From Neelides folsomi (lineage: Eukaryota; Arthropoda; Collembola; Neelipleona; Neelidae): a DNA stretch of 64,000 bases. The notes under the pieces were generated by a model. It was not told the DNA's origin, made no database searches, and was given only the letters and a program-made list of their open reading frames with translations. Within the stretch, counting starts at the first letter, position 1, and each line of letters opens with the position of its first letter. Both the position numbers and the translations under genes were made by a program. This document shows, in pieces, positions 23,901 to 36,537 of this stretch. The stretch is from assembly GCA_034687125.1 (NCBI GenBank), contig JAQGBZ010000092.1, forward strand, positions 1-64,000, written 5' to 3'.

Positions 23901-26900
23901 ATTGTGATTTTTTAAGTATTCCATCTCATTGTTTTCTCTTTGTGTTGGTGTGGGGGAAGGTGAGGAGTCTTAAAATCCATGGGGCGTGTGTGGGAGAATT
24001 GAGAGGTTTATCCACAGGTTGGAAAATGGAATGTATAGGGAGAGATATCTATCTCATTTCCTTTCCCTTTCACACCGTTTCTCCCATTATCCTTTTTTTT
24101 GATTCTCCGCCTTGCTGCTCCCAATCAACTATGCAAATACTTTCCCCGTTCCGAATCCTCGTCCGGGTTGCGGATGGAATGGAATTTCCCCTCTAAACAT
24201 TTCAATATTACCTTGTTTGTCCAATTGAGGTTAGAAAGAGCTGATTAATTAATTAAAAGATTTCATTCATTTTTCAAGGGATCTCATTCATCTTTCAAAA
24301 ATTGTTCAACTTGTCAATTATCCTTGGAGTCCTTCAAAAGGAATCAAACATTCCGCAATGGATCACTTCAAATACTATTAAAATTCCTAAATCCATTTAT
24401 AAAGTTCAAATTCCATCATTGGGGATTTTAATTCATTTTGTTCTTCATGTTGGGAAAGATGCGGGTCTGGACAACTTTACCTGAGATTTTGTTTTGAAAA
24501 AGTAGTGAAAACAGTTTTTAGTATATTTTGGACGTTGGAGAAATGTTTTATATTTATTCAACATTTTGTAGATAGTTTTTCAAAGTGGGGGTTTGGGAGT
24601 GATTAGCATAGATGAGGGAAAGTATTTAAAAGTAAACAGAGTCGGTAAAGAGACAGTGAGTTTTATCTCTGTTGATTCAGTTGGTTCATTTAAAATTTGA
24701 AGGGGGAAATGAGGAATTTCTCTTTTATGGGGGAATTTCACCTTATTTATTCTGATAGATGATGAGGATTGGGGGAAACTGGGTTTTTTGAGACAACATA
24801 TGTATTTATGTATTTGTTGGGTTGGAATATGAATGAAGAAGGAATGTTCTCTATATGTATTATATATGTAAGTATAGGGAACCTCTCTCTGGTCGTTGTG
24901 TTCGTTTAGTGAAAAAATATTTCTCCAGAGTTGGCTTTTGCAGTTGAGTTGATATGAATGGATATTTCCCCTTGGTGTGTGCCGCCAAGTTTTGCCAATA
25001 TTTGGCTTCTAACCAATTTTTAAATTTAATCTTTCTTTTATTGTAGGCGAGTCTTTTATTTTCTCTTTCCATCCAGGAGGATGAAGTTTTTTAAAAAATG
25101 GCCCAACACGGGTTTTAACTCTGGCTCCTTTGTTTCTGAGTAAAATGTCGAGAGACAAAAGGAGTGAGGGAGCTGATTAATTTTTCACGACCAATTAAGT
25201 GGTGGATTTGGGTGGGAGGAAAAACAAGGCTTTTGTGATTTGAAATATCAAGACTTTCCCCTCTTCTTTTCACCTTATCTCTTTCCTTCACCCTTCCCAA
25301 TTCAACTCGGATATTTCACTACAACCATTTGAATGTTCATGATCTCCAATTTCCTCATCTTGGATATACATTCCCTTCCTACATCTACCATATATAGGAC
25401 ATAATATGCATTGGATGTATTTGTACATTGGGTGTACATTGGATGTATTGTGAGGATATAGGGGCCTATATGGTTGTATTGGAGGATAATGGATTAGAGT
25501 GTGCATGAAGGGTGGGAAAAGGGGGGAGATTCTGCACCATTGCATGCGCAAGCTTCTTTATTACCTTTCACACTTCATATGCCAAAAAATTATATATCTA
25601 AATATATGGGTGGTTGTGGGGTGGAAAAGGGATCGATGGCTCACGCGGTAATTAATTCTATACACATGGGAAGGGGATTTCCACAATCATGACATGTTTC
25701 ACAGAGTTTAATGATGACCATTCCAGAGGTGAATGTTGATCACTGGATGGATTTGGGAAAAGGGTAGTGGGAGGATAATGGGTTGTAAATATATGAACAT
25801 TATCCTATTTATTAATTTCATCCAATTATTACCAAGTTAAGATATTTCCCCTTTAATGGAGAACAAAGGGGAGGAGGGAGGGGGAATAAGTTGGGATTTG
25901 GAAAGTGGTGGAATGCGGGTTTGCCTTTTCGCTACCACCCGGAGTGAGTCCGGAAAGAACGTTTTTATACCCAGACTCCCTCGCCCCATCCAATCCCGTC
26001 TTCCTTTTTCACCATATAGTAGTAAGTCGGTTCTTATTGCCCTTTTTGATTCATTATTTAAATTAAGACAACTTGGAAGATTCTTTATCATAAAATACAT
26101 TGGGGTGGATTCCTTCCAAACTCACAAATACTCCCAAACAAAAGATCTCAACACATTCCATTCCCCATTTACTTTTGATGACATTCATGTTGATGACAAG
26201 AAATTTTTATTATTAATAAACATGTTTGAGTAATAAACCATTTCTTGGAAATGTTGTATTTATTGAGAATAAATCCACAAATAATATTTGAATGGCTAAT
26301 AATTAATGTGGAAATGGGCGGGAATTGATGGAGGAATTGACCCGAGTTTAACTATATAATGATTTCATTCAAATTATGTCTGATTTGATGAATAGAAAGG
26401 AACAATTGGGAGTTGAAGTTGAGGTGTTTTGAGGAAAGTTATACCTTGAAATGAACCTTCATTCTCGCTATTATTCATATTGAGTTATAAAGAGCCACAA
26501 TTGGCTCATTTGGTAACGAGTTGAATGCGTCAATCAATGGGAAATGATTTAAATTCACCTTGAAAAGATTCTTCACCTTTTATAACTTTTAAGCCAATCG
26601 ATTTAATTAGATTTATATAATTCGAGGGACAAATAAGGAATTAAGTAAATACAAGAAGCACCAAGAATAATAAAAATTTCTATTTGAGATATTTTATTTA
26701 AATTTATAAAACTAATAAATACATGCAAGTAGGTATGTATTTATTATATGATATAAATGCATGCACTGTGGATTGTATGGATTGTATTGGATTTATTATT
26801 GTAAATTCGTAGTTTATTTGTGTACCTTTTGATGGGAAAGTTTTGTGTGAAAGGTAGTCGTTGTCGTTTGGGAGAATTGTAATTTGGATATTTATTTTAG

Positions 26901-29900
26901 TTTTCACTTGGAAAGACATTTTGATTAATTTCCCTCAAGTCAATCTATTAGTTGGGACATTTTAATTAGTCACGTATTCATGGTTTCATTTTAAAATTCC
27001 TTGGGAAGTATCTTGAAAAGGCGGGATGTCCTAATGAGATATTTTGAAACTTGGGTTTTCAATGGATTTAATTAATTATCAACTTTTTGTCTCTGGAGTG
27101 ATAATGGAGGGAACCATTGGACATATTCCCTCTCAGGGAAGGATTCTTCCCATTTCCATTATTAAGGGGAAGCCCTTGGAGGGAAAGCTTGTAATTGGTC
27201 TTGTTTCTACATTTAAATTTTAAATTTCCTTTCTCAATCTCACGGATCCACGGCACATTCCGACCGATTACCTCCCAGAGCTCCTCAGAGAAAATGCCCT
27301 GCGGTGGTGGGATTATTAAAATTCCAACCTATTCCCAAATTGTCTTTGTTCATTAAATCGGAACTCATTGTTGGCTAATGGGACATTCTCGGGTTTTATC
27401 ATCCAAACAATCATGCGTCAAAGGCATATTCACCACCGAGGGAATTTAACCCTTTTTAGTAGAGCAAATCCTTATATAATGAATGTTCTTTTCAGGAAAT
27501 GAAGGTCAACTGGGCGACATCCCCAAATAGTCAATCGAAACCTGACACAAGCAGTAAGTAACTTTTTTATTATTTAATAATGATTTAAATCCATATGGAG
27601 TGAAATGGGTGGGTGGGGGGGGGGATTCCAGGGGGAGTGGAAGTCCCTTCAAGAGGTCATTTCTGTGGGCCCTGTAAAGTATGGAGAATTCGGAGGCGGA
27701 ACAAAGGAGGCGCGAAAAATCCCCCGTCTTCTTTTATTGCTTAGGAACGGTTGAGAAAATACAAAGGGTAATTCGGGGAAAGTCGCTCTTTCTCGGTTTG
27801 GGTTCGGGGAAAGGGGCTAAACCGGGTTTTGCTCATTTCCCCTCTCTCAGTTGAGGAATGGTGTTGTTGGGGGTTGGAGCGTCTCCACTTGTTGGGATCC
27901 CTTTAGTGAACCTGTTGAGGATCCCACCTGCCCCATCAACTCCTTCACTCTGAAGGATGTGACCACATTGATCATCTGCTCCATCACCTGTCCCGCCCAA
28001 CCCGCCAAAGTGTATTTCCCGGGAGGAAACTGCTGCTGTCCCTCCCGACCCACACCCGGTCTCCTGGCCTCCCCGATCCTTTCCCATCCAAGTGGGATGT
28101 TGGCCACCATGTCGGCCCTCATGCTACCCCCCACCCCCACCATGGGCCATTTGAACCAACCGTTCCCGGTGTTGGGGTTGAAGACTCTCGACTCCCTCAA
28201 GCCGCTCACCACAGCGGGAAAATCAGGTCATTCATTATTGAAAGACACCACGAGGGAAGAAACCCCTTTCATCTGATCATCAATTCAGGGCCTCTTTAAT
28301 AAATAAATCCCTTGCTTTCATACTTTTCAATGCCTGGACCAATATTGACTTTCCTTCACCTCACCTCTTCTATCAACCACTGTGTATTTCACTGACAAAT
28401 AATATCATATACCTATACTATATAGACAGATTGACATAACAATTGTTGTGAGGAAAACTTGTATGATTTAAAACCCCAATTTTTACATCAATTCAAAATT
28501 GAGAGAATTGTCCTTTTCATTCATTTGATGATGATTGCAAGCTAATGGAGGATGATGAAAAAGGTTTTTATGTTAATTGACCCAAGCATTTATTTATGAA
28601 TTATATTTATGGAATGTAGAGAGTGGGGGGTTTAAAAGAACCCTCTGAGAGCCTTTAGAATGTTTTATAGATGAAAGGGAAAAGTTTAATTGTCCTGGTC
28701 GAGAGAAGGGAATTTTATTGTGAGAAGATGAGACTTGTGCCAAGAAAATTCCCCTCTTTTCATTTACTCCTTTTTATCTTTCTCAACCGGGAGGGAGAGA
28801 ATTTGAGTAAATTGTAAAACCCAAACTTTCCCCTTGCCAAAAATGGTAATGAATTGTGGGTTTAGGGGGATTTGCCATTTCTTGCCCCTTTTTCTCTCTT
28901 CGATGGGAAATGATGGAATTAATTGATTTTTTTTCTATTTATTTTCAGAACATTATCACATATTTGTTGGAGACTTGAGCCCTGAAATTGAAACGCAAAC
29001 ACTACGGGAAGCATTCGCACCGTTTGGAGAGATCTCGTAAGTTTTTAATAATAAACATTTTTTTTCTCTTTCTTTCTTCTCAATATAACCGCCAAGTTGT
29101 TGAACTTTTGTTGGGATATGGGAGGAATCCAGAGAGAGAGAGATTTCCTATTTACTTTTTTAAGTTTGAGCGAGCAAAAGTTTTTAAAAACTTCCGCGTC
29201 CTTCTTGCCCTTCGCTCTTTCTGTGTAGAGAAACATATCGAGGAGAGTTTTTTTTAATTCAATTTCAACAATTTCACTTCACAAAGGAAGTTTAAGAAAA
29301 ATGTTGGTTTTTTCCTTCGTCGGCATTATAAGAAAGGAAAGTTTCTTTCATCTAAGAGATCCAATTAAAGCATTTTTAAGGTTACAGAATGAATGTTGCT
29401 TTCAAATGGCCTCTCATGTTTAAATAATTATTTACAAAAGAATTTAAACAGAGTTTAATAGTTAAAGACCATACTTGGGGTTTTGAGTCACATTGTCCGT
29501 TTTTAATAAGGTTTACATTCATTTGAATAAATTTCTGACTTGTCGAGGTTCAATTTTGGTTTTGGGGTGTCTCGGAGCGATTCTGGCCATGTCTTGGCAA
29601 ATTAGCCTTCAAAATTCCATCTTATAGAATCAAATGTATGGAATTGACAAAACTATAGTAAGTATATATATTCTATACGCGTTAGATATATTCCATTTAA
29701 TATATTATTCCCTAAATGTCATATGCCATAAGGTTTCAAGTTTCATTTGAATAATATGATCAATTTGATCGTCGTGTACTAATATGTACCTATGTAGATA
29801 TAATATTTATGTAATACAGTAATACACTATTATGTTTTATTTTGTTCAAGATGATAAGAAACGACCATTTGTTGAGATCATGATAATAATGAGTAATTGC

Positions 29901-32900
29901 CAAAGGCTTACCATGAGAATTATCAAGCATGTGTAACAATGTAATACTATATAGCTTATAGATATTATAAATTATATAAAATGTCAACATGTAAACTTCT
30001 ATTTCATCTCTCAACTTCCTTTCTCATAAAACTCAAAAGTGGAAAAATTAAGTTAGGGATGTTTTCAAATTCTTCTCAATGGTTTGTGCCTGAATTTGGA
30101 ATTGTAAATCAATTTGAAATTTGATCATTATACATTTCAATATTTAAATTCGTTTCCAAATATACATAGTTTTTATATAATATTGAGGATATATTTGTAG
30201 AGTACATCTAAAAGAATACATAATGATGGTATGCATGGAAGTATGTGTGTGTAATATATGGTAAATATATATCCAAGTTGAGTATTTTATGTTTTATTCA
30301 TGTCTGATATCAATTCCATGGTTTAAATAGGAATGACCAAATTGAACCACGTAGGATCTGCAGTCATTTGTCCTTTCTTTTCCCTCCCCAATTGTCTTCA
30401 AATTTTCTTACCCAGCTTTTTGCATATTTTGTATTTTGTGGAAATGAGAAATGACATTGTGTCAATTTGTTTGGTGTTGACTCGGGAGGATTTATCAATT
30501 TATTCTCATTTGGTACAATTTGGTTGGTTGACGGGGGGAAGTGTGGGGAGTTTGGTTCATTAATCACCTTTTGTTCTTTCGCTACAAGTGTTTGGATTGG
30601 GAAGGAAATATTTAATTAAACGGAAGGTAATTAAACTTCTCGGTTCAATCGCTTGAGGTAAAAAATGAAACTAATGTTTTGGGGATTCCTCCACCAATTT
30701 CCCTCTTTCACATTTGGTCCTGATTTGTGTCCGGAACTGAGTGAGTTAGTGAGGAAATGTTTTAAACTCCAATTGTCTATTTGATATTCACGAGGAAAGA
30801 GATCAGTCGATATTATATATATATATAATTCATATATCAATCTCATACGTTCCTCATTATAAAGGAATTTCTATTTCCTCCATTTCCCCCTTTTATTACC
30901 TCTGATTTGGAGTAAGTCCATGAGTCTTTTTCTTGGGTTCTCCCAAGAGTTACGACTAATTTCCTCCTTATTCAATCAGACTCCCTTCGGCCCCATTCCT
31001 CATCAATTCCAAGGATTCGTGAAACATGGGGAATTGAAACTGGAAATTAACTTTCCCTCCTCATCCTATCAAATGTACGGGATTTATTCAAACGGAGGGA
31101 TTTTAGGATTTAACCAACATTATAAATAAAGACCCTGGTTTATAATATATATATAACTTTAACGCTATTATGTTTTTTCTATTTTAATTTAATGTGGTTT
31201 TCCGGAAATGTTTTACTAATATTATTTTGTTTTCTTTTTTTACAGAGACTGCAGGGTAGTTCGAGATCCCCAAACACTCAAATCGAAGGGCTATGGATTT
31301 GTTTCGTTTGTTAAAAAGACGGTAAGTTCATTTTGATTTTAAATTAAAACTCAACATGTTGAATTAAAATATTAAATTTAAATTCCTTTTTATTATGAGG
31401 ATTTCAATGTTTGGGTTTTTTGGGTTTAGGAAGCCGAGGCGGCTATTAATGCCATGAATGGTCAATGGCTTGGGAATAGAAGTATTCGGACGAATTGGGC
31501 CACAAGAAAGCCACCGCCGCCGAAGAGCGAAGGAAAAGATACAAATGGTAAAGATTGGATTTTTTTAAATATAAAACATATTATAAATGAATTTGAATTT
31601 AAAAACTTTTGGATCCTCCTTAGATTTTTTTTCAATATTTGATTCATTTTATAAGCCATTTTAAAAGACATTCTATTTGTTGGTATTTTGAGTAAATGGA
31701 TTCATTATGTTTCCGCATTTGGGTTTGAATGTATTTATATTTGTTGGAAATGGGAGCCGTCGTTGGACAGAGATTGGATCGGGATATATTTTCTCGAGTT
31801 AAACTTTTGTGGGTAAAATGGAGGTCAGACGAGTGGTTGGGAATCTTATCTTGACCCTCCTGGAGGGGGAGAACCCTAATGAAATTTATGGGCTGTGGAT
31901 GTTTTAAGACCCACGGGTTTCATTTCTCTCTCACAGTCATTATTCGGAAGGGGGTTTTACGGGGGGAGGGAGAGCATGCTCAATTGATTCTTAACTTGTA
32001 GTCATTGTATGACAAATCCTAGGGTTGGGGTCATGACCTCATAAAGTTGCTAATGAGGCCGATTTTTGGCGGCGAGACCTCGGGGACGGACCTGAGTTTT
32101 TTGTAATTTATTAGGGCGAGTTGATTTGTAAGGAGAACACACCGAGTGAATATAAATATGTAGTGGAGGGTTAAGAATGATATCAACCCGAGTTTGGAAA
32201 TGGAGTAGTTTAGAGGGAAGCTGGAGAAAGTCAAATTAAACTCACCCTCCTTCTTTTTCCGAATCGATGGTTATTTTACACGGCCTCTCCACCCAACCCC
32301 GAATCCCCGATTATAAATTCCGACCCGGAGTCATGCGACTCCGTTGATCTCCATGCTAAGAGTATGTACATGGACGTTTGGGTGTTCTTTGGAAGTTGGC
32401 ACGCGAGGGGCAGGTAATGAAAGAGGGAGGATAAAAATGTTTTGGCCCCCCCAACTACTTTCTTCGCATATTAATGAGGGAGTGGGGAGTGAATTAAAAG
32501 AGATCTTTGTCGTCGTAATCGGGAAGTTTGGCACGCCATGGATGGAGTCTTTTTTCCCTCGTCACCTTTTGGGAGTTTGACGATGGAATGGGAAATGCCT
32601 TCTTAGCATGGGAGGCATAATCCAAATATTCACTTTGGCACAAGAAGAAAGTCATTCAATTAGGAATCACGAATCTCTCATTTCCTCACCGTCGGCCTTT
32701 CTCTAATGGAATCTCTCATGGGAAAATCAATATGGAGATTTGAGTTAATTGGTTAAAAGGGTGGACGGAACTATTTTTGTGTCAGGGCTTTCCGCATAAT
32801 TCCTCCCCCCCACGTGGAACAATTGGTCATCAATCCCGTCGCAGTGGAAGTCTGCAGTCGTTGGAGATGGATTTGTGGGCGTGGTGGGATCGCTTGTTGC

Positions 32901-34556
32901 ATCTTTCGGAGAGTTCAAAGGAGTTCCAATCCTCAGGTGATTCATCTCCTTGGGTCTCTCTCTCTGCAGAGGTCCTGAGGGAATTTCATGGTTGAATAAT
33001 GGAGATGCTGAGAAGGGGCACGTAATTAAATCATCTTCCTCCTTTGGAGATTTGAGCTAATAAACCCGGGTAATGCAGAGGAGGAATGGGCAGTTAAATA
33101 ATGGAGCAAGGAGGAGATTGAGCTATAGGCATGTACAGTGCTGTACAGGAGAGACACATTTTGGTGCATTGGATCCTCTGCGGTGGATCCCCGACAAACC
33201 CCCGGGAACTCGAGAGGGGGAGCGAGAGATTATGGATCCGCACAATCTTCAGACCCGCTTTACGACCAACTTAATGCCAAGGGATATATATTTCAAATAC
33301 CTTTGTCTGTTAATGCCAGATAAGTTTATTTAAAATGCCGAGGATCCAAAGAGGCCATCTAAAGAGGAGGATCCAAAGAGGAGGATACAAAGAGGAGATG
33401 AGGAGGATGTAAAGATGATTGTATATTTTGTTTCAGTGGGTAGCTCGAAGCAGTTGACGTTCGACGAAGTGTATAACCAGTCAAGTCCCACCAACTGCAC
33501 GGTTTACTGCGGCGGAATTGCGAACGGACTTAGCGAGGAGCTGATGCAGAAGACTTTCTCCCCCTTTGGCCACATTCAGGAGATTCGAGTGTTCAAGGAC
33601 AAGGGCTATGCTTTCATTAGGTACGGCGACGGCGGGACGGGCGGAGGTTCACTTTCCCCTTCCAGATTCGCCACCAAAGAGTCGGCCACCCATGCGATCG
33701 TCGCCGTTCACAACACCGAGATTAATGGTCAGACTGTGAAGTGCTCTTGGGGAAAGGAAGCCGGGGATCCTGCCAATGTCTCCAACCAAGTGAGCTTCCC
33801 CTTTCAACTCAAATGATCCTAATTGAGGTTTTTCAATCATTCAGCAACAGCAGCAGTATGGGTACGGGTCCATTGCAGCGGCCAGTTCTCAATATCCTTA
33901 TGGCTACGCGGCGGCCGCTGCAGGGCAGCAAATGGGCTATTGGTACCCCCAAGGGTATCCAACCCCCCAGATGCAGAATCAATTCCTCCAAGGAATGCAA
34001 GGCTACTCCTACGGGAATTTTGGCTACCAGCAGGGTTACATGGGGTGAGTTCTAGCCGCCCCGACTCTCGCACCTCTCTCTCTCTCTCTCTCTCTCTCTC
34101 CACACACATTTTGAGTTGCTCCTCTAAACTCCTTTCTTTTTCTTCTTCAGTTTGGTATTGTGTATGTTTTTGTCCCAGGGCTCCAGAGTCGCCTTCTCAG
34201 CAGGTTCAGGAAGATTGGAAAGTGAGATCTGGTCGGAAAGGACAAGACCAGAGAGAATGGTAAACATTGGACGGGCCCTCTGCATGTTTTGTCCCTATCC
34301 TCCCAAATCCCCATGTTTTCAAGGAAGTCAACCCTTCTCATTTCCTCCTTCTTTCTTTCCCAGGAACGTGGGGACAATGCAAGGGATGACTTCGTGGGGC
34401 CAAGGGATGAGCGGCGGATCTCCCAATGCTCAACATATGAGCGGGGGAGCAGCAGCTGCAGCGGCCGCCATTCAACAACCAACTGCGGCGGGACTCATGG
34501 CGGCATCGGCCTATCCCATGCAACAGTTCCAAGTGCTTAACCCAATCACGCTATAA
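17921..34556 (+). CDS. TIA1: TIA-1/Rox8-family RNA-binding protein, three RRMs
   Basis: Binds U-rich RNA; regulates alternative splicing in the nucleus and translation/stress granules in the cytoplasm. Exons: 17921-17971, 18068-18105, 18166-18262, 21468-21563, 27496-27553, 28949-29036, 31246-31321, 31430-31547, 33437-33620, 33666-33789, 33845-34044, 34179-34259, 34364-34556; about 467 aa. RRM1 has RNP2 LYVGNL and RNP1 [11 protein letters not shown]2 has IFVGDL and KGYGFVSF followed by [14 protein letters not shown]3 has VYCGGI and KGYAFIRF and ends VKCSWGKE. The tail is Gln, Gly, Tyr and Ala rich with a seven-alanine run, the prion-like domain that drives condensation. Introns reach 5.9 kb. 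RRM3 is interrupted by a 45-bp intron of length 3n, so retention adds 15 residues without a frameshift. Confidence 0.95.
18263..21467 (+). other. TIA1 intron 3 (3.2 kb)
   Basis: The intron splits RRM1. I see AT-rich DNA, a 15-base G run at 20901-20915 and no conserved exon. Short ORFs on both strands look like chance. Confidence 0.6.
21564..27495 (+). other. TIA1 intron 4 (5.9 kb)
   Basis: The largest intron in the gene. It contains the 16-bp tandem repeat at 22339-22434 and many scattered short ORFs on both strands without family resemblance. No nested gene is recognised. Confidence 0.6.
22339..22434. repeat. 16-bp minisatellite, six units, in TIA1 intron 4
   Basis: Six adjacent 16-bp units of the type TCAAATTAACCCCATG start at 22339, 22355, 22371, 22387, 22403 and 22419. 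The middle units are nearly identical and the outer ones diverged, as expected from slippage. Confidence 0.9.
27847..28230 (-). pseudogene. Coding-like GC-rich island antisense in TIA1 intron 5
   Basis: On the minus strand one frame stays open from about 28230 to 27847. Its composition is protein-like ([45 protein letters not shown]). A TGA sits upstream of PDFPAVVSG, and the residues before that stop ([10 protein letters not shown]) continue the same style, so an older longer frame may be broken here. I do not recognise the family. It could be a decayed gene or transposon fragment, a nested exon, or a chance open frame in GC-rich DNA. The opposite strand frame is Pro/Ser/Cys rich, typical of an antisense shadow. 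Confidence 0.3.
31548..33436 (+). other. TIA1 intron 8 (1.9 kb) with GC-rich open stretch
   Basis: The intron lies between RRM2 and RRM3. The part 33130-33330 is GC-rich and open in two plus-strand frames, after an AG at about 33149. I could not find a good GT donor, so I do not call it a cassette exon. The 3' end carries a purine-rich repeat (33339-33414). Confidence 0.4.
33339..33414. repeat. Purine-rich imperfect tandem repeat before TIA1 exon 9
   Basis: Repeated GAGGATCCAAA and GAGGAGGAT units make a nearly pure A/G tract ending 22 bp before the RRM3 exon. GA-rich repeats resemble SR-protein binding enhancers. A role in splicing of the adjacent exon is only inferred. Confidence 0.6.
34074..34100. 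repeat. CT dinucleotide run in TIA1 intron 11
   Basis: About 13 CT units lie 30 bp after the donor at 34045, within the 134-bp intron 34045-34178. Pyrimidine-rich sequence just downstream of a 5' splice site is the kind of site TIA-1 itself and PTB bind. Confidence 0.85.
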
Positions 34557-34675
34557 AAACCATTATCGGCCTCGTCTCACACTTCTTTCCTTTTCCCTCT
34601 AGGCTCAGTGACGGAGATGAACCCTTGAGAGACAAAATGAGGAGCTGAACCATCGTCTCTCAAATTAAGTGTGTG

Positions 34676-34733
<58 letters not shown>

Positions 34734-36537
34734 TATGAAAAACCTCTTGTTTTCAAACTCGGGAACTCTGTGAAGAAATTTTAAAAAAAGTGGGAGTTTT
34801 GTATTGTAAATTTTAAATATCATTTGTTTTTTAGTAAGGAATACAAAAAAATTTATATAATTTGAACGAACAATTAAATGATTTGAAGGAATAATTAATA
34901 ATTTAAAACTCGACTCGCCTTAAATATAAAAACTGCACTCATTGGAATCAATGTGAGTTGACAAGCCCTGCCTGTTTTTGTACCCTCGTCGAGACAAAAA
35001 ATTGATATTTGAAAAGGAGGCAAATTTTGCCCCGGATTTTAAACGTTATTGGAATAATTAGGTAATTTGTGAAATTCTTAAATTGTAGGAAGGTTCTTAG
35101 TGAAACCAAGAGTCAATTATTTTGAATGTCTGTATGTACTTGAATGTTAAACGTAGGATTAGTTTTAAGTTAGTGTAAGCGGAGGTTTTCCCATCGGAGG
35201 GAAGAGGAAGAAATGTTTTTTTCCTCCCCCCTCCGAATGGTTGATTTAAATTTTAAACAATTGTTGCCTATGTTAGGTTCTTCTGTCAATGTCATGTACA
35301 ATGTTGTGGAAGCGTGTTTAGAAGATCCATAGAAGGATCCCCAAATTCCCAAATGTGTAAATATAGGAATTGAAACGTTGTTGTTTGTTAAATTCACCAA
35401 AAAACCCCTCCTTTCATTTCCCACAATTTTAAATTTAAAAAAGTAAATTTAGGTTTTCCTATGTATTACAATTGTACATTCGTTATCTTATACATATGTG
35501 TGTATAACTGTATATGTCAGTAAGTAGGTAATTTGTTCAGAGGAAGGTTCATTTCTATTTAATTAAAAATCTTTATGATTGTGTAAGAAAAAAATATATG
35601 GAAATGTTGTGTAATCAGCTAAATAAAATATGTTTTCTCTTAATGGCAATTATTTAAATAAAAAATTTAGTACAAGCCTTCAATTCGCGGGGAATCTTCA
35701 TTTTATCATCTCCATCAATTAGGTTAATTTAATTATACTTTTGTCAATTTCGCACATTTAACTTGTGAATTTTGTACTTAATATTAGAATTATTAGAGAA
35801 TCAAAAGAAAAGAATGTAAAATGTAAGCTATTTATTAGAATGCGTTAAAAAACCAACTATGTATTAAGAAACCTTATGAGTTTGGATAAATCACAATTGA
35901 TTTCAATGTTGAGTTCATTATAATTTATTCAAGTCATCTATTACCTAAGTTTCATTATATAATATTTTATTTTATTAACTAATTGGACGAATACTAGAGG
36001 AAATTGATGATTTACTCTTGAGGCAAATAATTCTCACTTCTTTTTCTAATCCTAATTCACATTCATATCCTTACATATTTCCTCATGAAATTCATGTTTC
36101 ATTTCTTTATAAATAATTCACCTGATTCAATTAGCAAGTATTACATAATTAAGTAGGTATTTACCTAGGTATATAATATTATGTTAAGTAGTTTAAATGT
36201 TTAATATAGTTAATACAGACCTACATACTCATTTAGATCTTTGTCAAAACGTCTACAACTAGGTGAATGTTAGATGAAGCGAATTTACGCGGTTCGTAGT
36301 CAAAGTAAATATTTTTGTGAAGAAGTCGAAGATGAATTTTCAATTTTTTCAAGAGCTCTTTTAACTTGTTTGACATAATTGACATTGTTATTTATTTGCA
36401 CTTGTAATTGAATTATTTGGATGTAGTCAATAATTTTATCTACTTATGTTTCAATCATAGTGATATGATTAATTCATATATGCAAAGATTTCAATATATT
36501 TTTCAACATTTATGTGCCTTTGAAATTAAGTTAGAGA
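34557..36537 (+). other. TIA1 3' UTR and intergenic region
   Basis: No coding exon is recognised. A 50-bp TA repeat spans 34681-34730, starting 125 bp after the TIA1 stop. Candidate AATAAA signals lie near 35626 and 35657, suggesting a long AU-rich 3' UTR. The remainder leads to the DENND10 start. Confidence 0.5.
34681..34730. repeat. TA dinucleotide microsatellite in TIA1 3' UTR
   Basis: About 25 consecutive TA units, probably transcribed as part of the TIA1 3' UTR. Confidence 0.95.

Noticed and set aside
33073-33333. GC-rich ORF in TIA1 intron 8 as a cassette exon
   Set aside because: An acceptor-like AG exists but no convincing donor follows, and the sequence does not resemble TIA-family linkers.
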